DNA of 38,859 nt. Source: Desulfohalobiaceae bacterium S24 (GTDB lineage: Bacteria > Desulfobacterota > Desulfovibrionia > Desulfovibrionales > Desulfothermaceae). Under the pieces are notes generated by a model, which saw only the letters and a list, made by a program, of their open reading frames with translations, ran no database searches and had not been told where the DNA came from. The stretch lies in NCBI GenBank assembly GCA_011389765.1, contig JAABTT010000029.1, forward strand, positions 1-38,859, in the 5' to 3' direction. Shown here piece after piece: positions 8,478-16,013 of the stretch. The position numbers and the translations under genes were made by a program. Numbering within the stretch: position 1 is the first letter of the stretch; every line of letters begins with the position of its first letter.

Positions 8478-9701
8478 ATGATTCCTCAGTATTTGCAATT
8501 CTCGCATTTCCAGGGCCGCCGGATTCATGTCGGCTTAAGCGGCAGTATTGCGGCTTACAAGACTCTGGATCTGTGCCGGGCTTTTCAAAAATCCGGCCTT
8601 GTCACCAGCGGTGTGCTGAGTCCGGCAGCCGAACAGTTCATCACCCGTCTCAGTCTCGAGTCCCTGGGGATAAACCCGGTCCATTCTGAAATGTTCCCTG
8701 CGCACAGCGCAAACTTCGACCATTTAGAGCCCGGGCAAAACGCCGCGCTCATGCTTATTCACCCCTTAACGGCCAATAGCCTTGCCAAAATCGCCAACGG
8801 TTTGGCCGACACCATGCTCACCTGTCAGGCCCTGGCCTTCCCCGGCCCGCTTGTCCTTGTACCGGCCATGAATCCGAACCTTTGGAACGCGCCGGCGACT
8901 TTGGAAAATGCGGATCGCCTCCAAAAACGAGAGAATGTGAGACTCCTGCTCCCGGATGAGGGCGAAGTCGCCTGCGGAGATCAGGGCTCGGGGAAATTGC
9001 CGCCACTCACCGAGACCTATTTCCAAACCCTGAGATGCTGCACCCGGCAGGACATGAGCGGCCTGAAAATTTTGATCTCCTTAGGTGCAACCAGAGAATT
9101 TCTGGACCCGGTTCGGTTCTGGTCCAATCCCTCAAGCGGCCGCATGGGGGCAGCACTGGCCCTTGCCGCCTGGCTGCGAGGCGCCGAGGTCACCTGTGTT
9201 TGCGCTCCATGCAGCATCTGGCTGCCCAGGGAAATCCAGCGGATTGATGTTGTTTCTGCCCGGGAGATGCTTGCGGCCTGTTGCGATGTCTGGAACGCTT
9301 GCGATATCGGCTGCATGAGTGCTGCGGTTTGTGATTTTCGACCGCAGCATCCGCAGGAGCACAAATTGAAGAAAAATACCATGCAATCCGCCCTCACGTT
9401 CACCTGCATCCCCAATCCTGATATTCTGAAAACTCTCGGCGCGAAAAAAACCAACGGGCAAAGGCTGGTTGGTTTTGCTGCAGAATCGGACCCCCTGCAT
9501 CTGGCCAAGGCCCAGGACAAGCTCGAAGCAAAAAACCTGGACCTCATCGCCGCCAACTTGGTCAATCAGTCCGCTACCGGTTTTGAACATCATACGAACG
9601 CTGTACTGCTTATCAATGCTCAAGGGAAGCGTCAACAGCTTCCTGTGATGAGCAAAGCAGATCTTGCCTGGAATATATGGGACTGGACCTTACAGAGTTA
9701 G
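8478..9701 (+). CDS. coaBC: bifunctional phosphopantothenoylcysteine decarboxylase / phosphopantothenate-cysteine ligase
   Basis: Two consecutive steps of coenzyme A synthesis in one 407-residue protein. The N-terminal CoaC flavoprotein half has VGLSGSIAAYKTLDL, PLTANSLAKIANGLADTML, PAMNPNLWNAPATLEN and the catalytic-cysteine loop ACGDQGSGKLP (GSGK where GSGR is common). The C-terminal CoaB half begins near GLKILISLGATREFLDPVRF, continues with SNPSSGRMG, MSAAVCDFRP and HKLKK (catalytic lysine region), and ends with NLDLIAANLV and the following asparagine-rich loop. The start follows the lipoprotein stop by one base. The last 25 bp overlap the next gene in a different frame. Confidence 0.92.
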   Translation: MIPQYLQFSHFQGRRIHVGLSGSIAAYKTLDLCRAFQKSGLVTSGVLSPAAEQFITRLSLESLGINPVHSEMFPAHSANFDHLEPGQNAALMLIHPLTANSLAKIANGLADTMLTCQALAFPGPLVLVPAMNPNLWNAPATLENADRLQKRENVRLLLPDEGEVACGDQGSGKLPPLTETYFQTLRCCTRQDMSGLKILISLGATREFLDPVRFWSNPSSGRMGAALALAAWLRGAEVTCVCAPCSIWLPREIQRIDVVSAREMLAACCDVWNACDIGCMSAAVCDFRPQHPQEHKLKKNTMQSALTFTCIPNPDILKTLGAKKTNGQRLVGFAAESDPLHLAKAQDKLEAKNLDLIAANLVNQSATGFEHHTNAVLLINAQGKRQQLPVMSKADLAWNIWDWTLQS

Positions 9702-10264
9702 AATCCCCATCTGGCGCGAGTGTCTGGTATCGGCTCGGCCTGACCCATCTCTTGGGGCTGGAACAGGATTCCCTGAAGAGGGATCCGCTTTCGGATGTAC
9801 AATCTTTTACCGACCTGCCCGAGCCCTGGCTAAAAATCAGCAAGGAGCATACAGCGCCCTGCGCCACTTTGTGGACCTATTGGCAGCTGGCCTGCGATCT
9901 CGGAGATCAAGCTTCGCCTCCCAGAACACAGCTTTTTCAAAAGATCGTCAAGGCCTTGGGCTGGCCCCCTTCGGACATCGTTTTTTGGCCTGCAGCCGAA
10001 TACAGGGCCAGCGGACTGCATCTCAGAAGCAAGTGCTTCTGGGAAGGGCTCGCCCTTTTTCAACCTGTGTATGTTTTCATTTTCGGGTATCCTGCTTTCA
10101 GCCGGCTCTTCCCTCGGGAGGAAGGGAGACAATACGGTCTTTTCATACAGGATCAAATCAAGTATATCTTTCTGCCTGGCCCGGAGGATATGCTTCCCGA
10201 TCAGAAACAGGCCAAAAGCTTTGTCTGGAATACGCTGAAAGACATCCAACTCAAATCGCGTTGA
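9677..10264 (+). CDS. unassigned protein resembling the C-terminal half of family-4 uracil-DNA glycosylases
   Basis: A 195-residue protein with no confident family. By eye, residues about 85-195 follow the family-4 UDG pattern: LFQKIVKALGWPPSDIVFW corresponds to the Rossmann-like helix and strand, a helix ending LFQPVYVFIFGYPAF matches the P-K/Y-V-I-L-x-L-G-x-x-A element, and LPGPEDMLPD followed by FVWNTLKDI sits where HPxxLLR and the closing helix (W-x-D-L-K) normally occur. The first half lacks the catalytic GEAPG loop and the iron-sulfur cysteine pattern, so glycosylase activity is unlikely. It overlaps coaBC by 25 bp and lies 8 bp before the epimerase. The fold assignment is inference. 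Confidence 0.6.
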   Translation: MGLDLTELESPSGASVWYRLGLTHLLGLEQDSLKRDPLSDVQSFTDLPEPWLKISKEHTAPCATLWTYWQLACDLGDQASPPRTQLFQKIVKALGWPPSDIVFWPAAEYRASGLHLRSKCFWEGLALFQPVYVFIFGYPAFSRLFPREEGRQYGLFIQDQIKYIFLPGPEDMLPDQKQAKSFVWNTLKDIQLKSR

Positions 10265-10272
10265 GGATCCCC

Positions 10273-11280
10273 ATGAAAGCTCTTGTCACCGGCTCTGCCG
10301 GTTTTATCGGCTACCACCTGTCTAAGCAGCTGCTGGAGAAGGGCTGGACCGTTGTGGGGCTGGACAATCTCAATCCCTATTACTCGGTGGCCTTAAAAAT
10401 GGATCGACTCCGGCAGTTGCAGCAGTTCTCCCGGTTTCATTTTGAGGCCCAGGCCCTGGAGGATTTCCCGGCTCTGGACACCCTCTTTCGCGAGCATGGG
10501 TTTTCAAGAGTGATCAACCTGGCGGCCCAGGCCGGAGTACGGCACAGCATCACCCATCCCAAAGACTATATCGACAGCAACCTGGTTGGCTTTTCGAATA
10601 TTCTGGAATGCTGCCGGCAGCACCAGGTGGGCCATCTTGTTTTTGCCTCCTCGAGTTCTGTCTACGGTTTGAACACCTGCTTGCCGTTCAGCGTGCATCA
10701 TAATGTCGACCATCCTATCAGCCTGTATGCCGCCAGCAAAAAAGCCAATGAACTCATGGCCCACAGTTACAGCTATCTGTACGACCTTCCCAGTACCGGC
10801 TTGCGATTTTTTACTGTGTACGGTCCCTGGGGCCGGCCGGATATGGCTTTGTTCCTTTTTTGCAAAAACATTTTGGCCGGGCGCCCGATCCAGGTCTTCA
10901 ACAACGGTCGTATGCAACGAGATTTTACCTATATAGACGACATCGTCGAAGGCGTGGTCCGAGTGATGGATACGGTTCCGCGGGGCAACACAGCCTGGAG
11001 CGGCGATTCGCCTGATCCCTCATCTAGTCCGGCGCCGTATAAGCTGTACAATATCGGGAACAATAACAGCGTTGAACTGGAAGATTTTATCCAAACCCTG
11101 GAAACGGCTTTAGGCCGCACGGCGATCAAGGAATACCATCCGCTCCAGCCCGGAGACGTGCCCACAACCTTTGCCGATATCGACGATTTGACCCAGGAAG
11201 TCGGGTTCAGACCGAAGACCTCGATTGTTGAGGGAATTCCAAAATTCGTGGAGTGGTATCAAGCCTATTATCTTAACTGA
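10273..11280 (+). CDS. NAD-dependent epimerase, UDP-glucuronate 4-epimerase-like
   Basis: A short-chain dehydrogenase/reductase of about 335 residues that interconverts nucleotide sugars for surface polysaccharide. The start at 10273 follows GAGGAT and gives MKALVTGSAGFIGYHLS, the NAD-binding glycine motif. The stretch GLDNLNPYYSVALKMDRL is characteristic of the UDP-glucuronate 4-epimerase group. Further motifs are ASSSSVYG, the catalytic Y-x-x-x-K in LYAASKKANE (near residue 152), LRFFTVYGPWGRPDMA and RDFTYIDDIVEGV. A longer open frame beginning at 9664 is an accidental extension. It sits alone, without a visible polysaccharide cluster, between the UDG-like gene and parA. The exact substrate is not certain. 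Confidence 0.85.
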   Translation: MKALVTGSAGFIGYHLSKQLLEKGWTVVGLDNLNPYYSVALKMDRLRQLQQFSRFHFEAQALEDFPALDTLFREHGFSRVINLAAQAGVRHSITHPKDYIDSNLVGFSNILECCRQHQVGHLVFASSSSVYGLNTCLPFSVHHNVDHPISLYAASKKANELMAHSYSYLYDLPSTGLRFFTVYGPWGRPDMALFLFCKNILAGRPIQVFNNGRMQRDFTYIDDIVEGVVRVMDTVPRGNTAWSGDSPDPSSSPAPYKLYNIGNNNSVELEDFIQTLETALGRTAIKEYHPLQPGDVPTTFADIDDLTQEVGFRPKTSIVEGIPKFVEWYQAYYLN

Positions 11281-11342
11281 TATCAGGAAACTGAGTGAAG
11301 ACTCCCTGTGAATTCCTCAAGGGTCACGGGAAAGGATCGTCT

Positions 11343-12107
11343 ATGGGTAAAACCATTGCCATTGTCAATCAAAAAGGCGGGGTGGGAAAAACCACCACCG
11401 CCGTTAATCTGGCTGCTTCTCTGGCGGCCATGGAAAAGAGGGTTCTCTTAATCGATTGCGATCCCCAGGCCAATGCCACCAGCGGATTGAACATCGTTCC
11501 TGATGACGCGCACAATATCTACCGGGCCCTGTATGCAGCCGAGACCGCAGCCCAGATGATTTACCCCTCCCTGAACTCCTATCTCCTGGTTTTGCCCTCT
11601 GTGCCGGATCTGGCAGCAGCCGATTTAGAGCTCGTCGAGAAAATGGCCCGGGAATTTTTTCTCCAGGAGGTGGTTCGCAAAGTCTGCTCCGACTTTGAAT
11701 TTATCCTCCTGGACTGCCCCCCTTCCCTGGGGCTCTTAACCATCAATGCCCTGTGTGCAGCGGACAAACTGCTTATCCCCCTGCAATGCGAATATTATGC
11801 CCTTGAGGGCATCACCCATTTGATGCATTCTTTTGAACTCGTCCGCAAACGGCTCAACCCCAATCTCGAACTGCTCGGGGTTGTGCTGACCATGTTTGAC
11901 AAAAGGAACAAGCTGGCCCACCAGGTGGAAAACGAAGTGCGTAATTTTTTTGGCGAGAAGGTCTTTAACACCATAATCCCCCGCAATGTCCGACTTTCTG
12001 AAGCCCCAAGCCATGGACTTCCTGTGATTTCTTATGATTACAAATCCAAGGGCTCCCAAGCCTATCTGCAACTCGGGCAGGAATTCGTCCACTGGATCGG
12101 TCAGTAA
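11343..12107 (+). CDS. parA: chromosome partitioning ATPase ParA/Soj
   Basis: A Walker-type ATPase of 254 residues that forms nucleoid-bound gradients to segregate parS-ParB complexes. The start at 11343 has AAAGGAT upstream and gives MGKTIAIVNQKGGVGKTTTA, with the deviant Walker A motif including the signature lysine K11. DCDPQANATSG and LLDCPPSLGLLTINAL (Walker B region) follow. The end reads SEAPSHGLPVISYDYKSKGSQAY, typical of chromosomal Soj proteins. An upstream in-frame start at 11295 would add 16 residues. parB follows after 277 bp and carries a parS site, so this is a chromosomal, origin-proximal partition locus. Confidence 0.94.
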   Translation: MGKTIAIVNQKGGVGKTTTAVNLAASLAAMEKRVLLIDCDPQANATSGLNIVPDDAHNIYRALYAAETAAQMIYPSLNSYLLVLPSVPDLAAADLELVEKMAREFFLQEVVRKVCSDFEFILLDCPPSLGLLTINALCAADKLLIPLQCEYYALEGITHLMHSFELVRKRLNPNLELLGVVLTMFDKRNKLAHQVENEVRNFFGEKVFNTIIPRNVRLSEAPSHGLPVISYDYKSKGSQAYLQLGQEFVHWIGQ

Positions 12108-12384
12108 GCTTCCACCCCCCCATTTACCGGAAAACTTGGCGTCTGCATCGATCATTCAGGGACCGCCCCCGGGTCCGGGTTCCAACATGAATTTGACCCC
12201 GAACAAGCCGACGTTTTCAACAAACACCTCAGTTGCCAATCGTTTCCCCGGCACACAGGACATTCCTCAGCCCTTCTCCGTCCCTGATAGGGATGGTTTG
12301 CATTTTCAGCATTTATTTTTTAGACTCTCCAAAACATGTGAAGAATTTTTACTTTGGCTTGGTTTTTCGCAAGGAGCATGTGCC
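12108..12384 (+). other. parA-parB spacer, 277 bp
   Basis: No separate gene is supported. The parB reading frame is open through the whole spacer without a stop, but the theoretical extension is proline/serine-rich and has no good ribosome-binding site. Near 12281-12293 is a small inverted repeat (TCCCT GAT AGGGA). The T-rich stretch 12296-12360 may hold a parB promoter, but no clear hexamers were seen. Confidence 0.5.
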
Positions 12385-13314
12385 ATGACTACTGCACAAC
12401 GTGGATTGGGACGAGGACTGGACGCCCTTTTCGCAACCCGCCGGGAACAAGGCGTATCCAATGAGGCCACCCCTCCCCGGAATATCTCGCTACGCCACAT
12501 AGTTCCAAACCCCCTGCAGCCGAGAAAACGATTCGAAGAAGAAAGCCTGCAGGAACTTGCTCAATCCATTCGTCAACAGGGAGTGCTCCAGCCTATCCTG
12601 GTCCGCCCGGATCCGAGTGAAGCAGGCATCTATCAGATCATTGCCGGGGAAAGGCGTTGGCGTGCGGCCAACTTGGCCGATTTCGAAACAATTCCCGCCA
12701 TTATCCAAGACATCTCGGATTCGCAGTCCTTGATCATCGGACTGATGGAAAACCTTCAACGTGAAGACTTAAACCCCATGGAAGAGGCAGAAGCTTTGGA
12801 AGCTTTGCAGCAGGAACTCAGCCTGTCCCAGGAAGCCCTATCCCAGAAAATCGGAAGAAGCCGGCCCTCGATAAGCAATTGCCTGCGCCTGCTCCAGCTG
12901 GATGAATCAATACGGGAAGCGATTCGGACCGATACGCTCTCAGCTGGCGCCGCCAGAAGTTTACTCGGGATAACGGATACTGAAACCCGACGCTTTTTTT
13001 TCGAATACATCCTAAAGCATAAAACATCCGTCCGGCAAATTGAATCCGCAGTCGGTTTTTGGAAAAAGCACGGAAAACTTCCAGCCTACATAATAAAAAG
13101 CAGGCAAAGGCCGACTGAACCGGAACCCCCTTTTTTTGAACATTTGAAACAACGCCTTGCCTCCAAACTCAAGCAACAGGCCAGCTGTCGGGTCAGCATT
13201 TCAGGCACGAGCCAGAAAGGACGAATTACGCTGAGCTACAGATCTGAAAATGAATTGAACGGAATACTCGAACACTTCGGGATAACCCCGGGCAATGTTT
13301 CACGTGAAACATAG
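12385..13314 (+). CDS. parB: chromosome partitioning protein ParB/Spo0J
   Basis: A parS-binding CTP-dependent clamp protein, about 309 residues. The ATG at 12385 follows AAGGAG by eight bases and gives MTTAQRGLGRGLDALF, the usual chromosomal ParB N-terminus. The ParB/Srx CTPase domain includes VPNPLQPRKRFEE, GVLQPILVRP and the signature GERRWRAA, then ENLQREDLNPMEEA. The helix-turn-helix region is ALSQKIGRSRPSISNCLRLL. The C-terminal dimerisation domain ends in GNVSRET. The codons for the last six residues plus the stop contain a complete parS site. parA is upstream. Confidence 0.94.
   Translation: MTTAQRGLGRGLDALFATRREQGVSNEATPPRNISLRHIVPNPLQPRKRFEEESLQELAQSIRQQGVLQPILVRPDPSEAGIYQIIAGERRWRAANLADFETIPAIIQDISDSQSLIIGLMENLQREDLNPMEEAEALEALQQELSLSQEALSQKIGRSRPSISNCLRLLQLDESIREAIRTDTLSAGAARSLLGITDTETRRFFFEYILKHKTSVRQIESAVGFWKKHGKLPAYIIKSRQRPTEPEPPFFEHLKQRLASKLKQQASCRVSISGTSQKGRITLSYRSENELNGILEHFGITPGNVSRET
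13296..13311. promoter_or_regulatory. parS: parS centromere-like site
   Basis: TGTTTCACGTGAAACA matches the bacterial consensus parS palindrome at all 16 positions. It lies inside parB, encoding part of NVSRET and running into the first base pair of the stop codon region (AACA TAG). ParB should load here and spread. Such a site inside the ParB gene is also known from Bacillus spo0J. Confidence 0.95.
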
Positions 13315-13377
13315 AACGCAACCCGCAAAGCAGCCTCGCAACAAGAACAGAAAGGCCTTCAGCTTCTCTGAAACCTC

Positions 13378-13402
13378 ACTGCTTGTCTCTTGAACAAGCA
13401 GT
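13378..13402 (+). terminator. hairpin after parB, probable terminator
   Basis: The arms ACTGCTTGT (13378-13386) and ACAAGCAGT (13394-13402) pair perfectly with a seven-base loop. The sequence after it (ATTTCGTCTTTG) is T-rich but broken, so termination may be partial. It is the only clear structure in the 157-bp gap between parB and ftsE. Confidence 0.5.
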
Positions 13403-13471
13403 ATTTCGTCTTTGTCTGCACGTACGGAAACCGCAAACAGAAAATCCAAGATTCACTCGACCTAAAATTCC

Positions 13472-14119
13472 ATGCTGGTCTCAGTCAAAAAATTATCGCA
13501 TTCCTTCGGCTCCCATTGGGTGCTCAAGAATATTTCCTTTCAGGTTCGAGAACGGGAATGCGTCATCCTTACCGGTCATTCCGGGGCGGGAAAAACAACA
13601 TTACTGCAAATATTGCATGGTGCGCAGCCTATCCAGCGTGGTGTTGCTGAAGTCGCCGGTTATCACCTCAACAAGCTTACCCAGAGACGACTGCCCCTGC
13701 TCAGACGCCAGCTTGGCGTAGTATTTCAGGATTTCAAGATACTTCCTCAGAAGAGTGTCGGGGAAAATGTTGGCATGGCTTTGGAAGTGCGGCGGATGCC
13801 CAGAGCGCAAATCAAGAGGCGGGTGAACGCCGTCCTCCGCGGGGTACAGATGGAACAGCGCGCCGACCTCAAATGCGCACGCCTTTCCGGAGGTGAACAG
13901 CAAAGGGTGGCCATTGCCAGGGCCATAGTGGTGAATCCCAAGATTTTGATGGCGGACGAGCCGACTGGGAACCTGGATGAAACACTCTCCCTTCGCTTGG
14001 TGCAGATATTTAAAAAATTCAACGAACATGGGACCACCGTCATTCTGGCGACACACAACAAACAGGTTATCCAGGAACTGCCGCATTCACAACTCATTGA
14101 TCTCAGTACGCATGACTGA
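13472..14119 (+). CDS. ftsE: cell division ABC transporter ATP-binding protein FtsE
   Basis: An ABC ATPase of 215 residues, the normal FtsE length. FtsEX couples ATP hydrolysis to peptidoglycan hydrolase activation at the septum. Walker A is GHSGAGKTT (residues 35-43), the Q-loop is VVFQDFKIL, the signature is LSGGEQQRVAIARA, Walker B is ILMADEPTGNLD and the H-loop is ILATHN. The start lacks an obvious Shine-Dalgarno. ftsX begins 7 bp after the stop. The pairing with ftsX supports FtsE over a generic LolD-like ATPase. Confidence 0.9.
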   Translation: MLVSVKKLSHSFGSHWVLKNISFQVRERECVILTGHSGAGKTTLLQILHGAQPIQRGVAEVAGYHLNKLTQRRLPLLRRQLGVVFQDFKILPQKSVGENVGMALEVRRMPRAQIKRRVNAVLRGVQMEQRADLKCARLSGGEQQRVAIARAIVVNPKILMADEPTGNLDETLSLRLVQIFKKFNEHGTTVILATHNKQVIQELPHSQLIDLSTHD

Positions 14120-14125
14120 ACGCCG

Positions 14126-15004
14126 ATGCTCATGACCTTTTTCAAACTCCTGCTGAAAGGTGTCTCCAACTTACTGGCAAATCGATTTGAATTTGCACTG
14201 ACTCTGACCGGGGTCATCCTCGTATCGTTTCTCGGTCTGTTTCTGCTGCTTCTGGCCCAGAATCTCCAAATGATTATTACCCAAGACAAAAGCCGGCTGC
14301 AATTTGAGGTGTACTGGAAAAAAGACGCCCCGGTTCAGGCGATTGAAAAAGAATGGGAGGCCCTCAGCGGATTGGATGGGGTGGTTGAGATCACAACCTA
14401 CCCACCGGAAAAAGGGCTGCGGGTTTTGGCCGAGTCCCTGGGTGAATCTGTCGATCTGAGCTGGTTTGCGGAGCAAAACAATCCGCTTCCTGCCACAGCG
14501 GTCATCACCTTTGCATTGGATCAACACCTATCTCAAAATCAGGCCCGGGACTACCTGAAAAAAATCAGGGCGTTTCCAGGGGTGGACACTGTCCACTACA
14601 ATCCTTTCGAGCTGGATACCGCCGGGTCCTGGATTCGTTTTTCCCGGACCGTTCTCTGGCCCTTAATGTGTTTACTGGCCCTCCTGGCGGGATTGATCGT
14701 GGGAAACACCATCAAACTCTCCCAACTGCATTTTCAAAACGAAATCGATGTGCTCAAGCTGGTGGGTGGAAGCCGTTGCTACATCATGCTGCCTTTGTTA
14801 AGCGGAGGAGCCTTCCTGGCGCTCGTCGGGGGGGTACTTGGGCTGCTTCTGCTCAAATTCACCCAAGTGAGTCTGGAAAGCTTGCTCAATGTCCCGCCGC
14901 TATGGCTGGAGGTTCATTTTCTCAGCTGGGAACAAATAATTTTGACGCTGTGCATAATGACCGTCGTTGCAGTGCTTTTCAGCTGGGTCAATATACGGCA
15001 ATAA
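14126..15004 (+). CDS. ftsX: cell division permease FtsX
   Basis: The membrane partner of FtsE, 292 residues. It has one N-terminal transmembrane segment (about 25-45, FALTLTGVILVSFLGLFLLLL), then a periplasmic domain of about 120 residues, then three C-terminal segments: near WPLMCLLALLAGLIVGN, LPLLSGGAFLALVGGVLGLLL and IILTLCIMTVVAVLFSW. The four-segment topology with a large extracytoplasmic loop after the first segment, and the ECL-type YPPEKGL and FPGVDTV pattern, are FtsX features. It follows ftsE directly. Confidence 0.88.
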   Translation: MLMTFFKLLLKGVSNLLANRFEFALTLTGVILVSFLGLFLLLLAQNLQMIITQDKSRLQFEVYWKKDAPVQAIEKEWEALSGLDGVVEITTYPPEKGLRVLAESLGESVDLSWFAEQNNPLPATAVITFALDQHLSQNQARDYLKKIRAFPGVDTVHYNPFELDTAGSWIRFSRTVLWPLMCLLALLAGLIVGNTIKLSQLHFQNEIDVLKLVGGSRCYIMLPLLSGGAFLALVGGVLGLLLLKFTQVSLESLLNVPPLWLEVHFLSWEQIILTLCIMTVVAVLFSWVNIRQ

Positions 15005-15092
15005 ACCTCGAGGCAACTTTGTCCGCAACCAAAATCCCTATAGTTGAGAACCGGTTCAGATGAACAGATGAAAGAGGGATGCGAGGTCCAAA

Positions 15093-16013
15093 ATGATGCT
15101 CTGGGATGAAAAAAACGCCACGGAGTGGGAAAAATGGGAAAACAGCCGTCAGGGGAAATTTGCCCTGGAGCAAAAACAAAAACTGCTCATGACGCTTTGC
15201 GCGGCCTGGCCCAGGAAAAAAACCCACGTTCTGGAAATTGGCTGCTGTAACGGTTTTTTTCTGCAGGCATTCCATGAAGCCGGGTTTCGGATCACCGGAG
15301 TGGATGGCTCGCCGGCCATGCTGAAAAAAGCCCGCGCCCGTCTCGGCAGAAAAGCCGAACTACATTTAAGCGCTCCTGAATACCTGCCGTTTGAGGACAA
15401 TGAATACGACTACATCCTCCTGAGCAATGCGCTTGATTTTTCAAACGATCCCAATGCAGTGCTGGAAGAGGCCTTTCGGATTGGAAAAAACGGGATTGCG
15501 CTTTGTTTTCTGAATCGCCGTTCCTGCTTTTATTTGAGCCGCCATTTGCGGGGAGAGGGCGCCATTGTTTTCAATCGAGGACCGGTCAGGGCGAACTCCT
15601 GGACCTGGCCGGAAATACGCAGAATGATCCGGCAAAGGCTCAATCAAGCCAGAGTCTCCCGGGCTTCGATTCTGCCCGGACCTGTCTGGTCTTGGCATTG
15701 CGGACTTTTCGGCCGGTTTTTGAATTCGCAGATCTATCCCCTGGCCTGCGGAACCTATTGCGGCGTTCGGGTGGATTATCCCAGGAAAAGGCCTCTGACC
15801 CCGATCATGGCCTGGTCGAAAGATCTGAACCGCGCCTATCCGAAAACCAAAACCCTGACTTCGGACTTTTCCAACAGGCCCTCCTGCTCCGCCGGAATTC
15901 TGACCAGTCCATCGGCCTGGAGCATGGTTTTCAGCAATCCGGATTTGCCGATCAAAGGCACCGCCAGCGGAAGCGCAGCGCCGGAAGAATACTCCAGCCT
16001 CACCCGTACATAG
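15093..16013 (+). CDS. class I SAM-dependent methyltransferase with antisense-overlapping tail
   Basis: A class I methyltransferase, 306 residues as read. The SAM-binding glycine motif is VLEIGCCNGFFLQAF (residues about 46-60), followed by ITGVDGSPAML and the YDYILLSNALDFSNDP acidic-loop region. Substrate unknown. A GAGG element stands just before the start at 15093. The recognisable domain ends near residue 245. The last 59 or so codons run antisense across the conserved 3' end of moeA (178-bp overlap) and show low-complexity serine/proline composition, so the tail is probably a read-through extension after loss of an earlier stop. It follows ftsX by 88 bp. Confidence 0.75.
   Translation: MMLWDEKNATEWEKWENSRQGKFALEQKQKLLMTLCAAWPRKKTHVLEIGCCNGFFLQAFHEAGFRITGVDGSPAMLKKARARLGRKAELHLSAPEYLPFEDNEYDYILLSNALDFSNDPNAVLEEAFRIGKNGIALCFLNRRSCFYLSRHLRGEGAIVFNRGPVRANSWTWPEIRRMIRQRLNQARVSRASILPGPVWSWHCGLFGRFLNSQIYPLACGTYCGVRVDYPRKRPLTPIMAWSKDLNRAYPKTKTLTSDFSNRPSCSAGILTSPSAWSMVFSNPDLPIKGTASGSAAPEEYSSLTRT

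Noticed and set aside
9664-10272. Upstream extension of the epimerase frame
   Set aside because: The epimerase has a clear start with the NAD-binding motif and ribosome-binding site at 10273; the extension covers the UDG-like gene in another frame.
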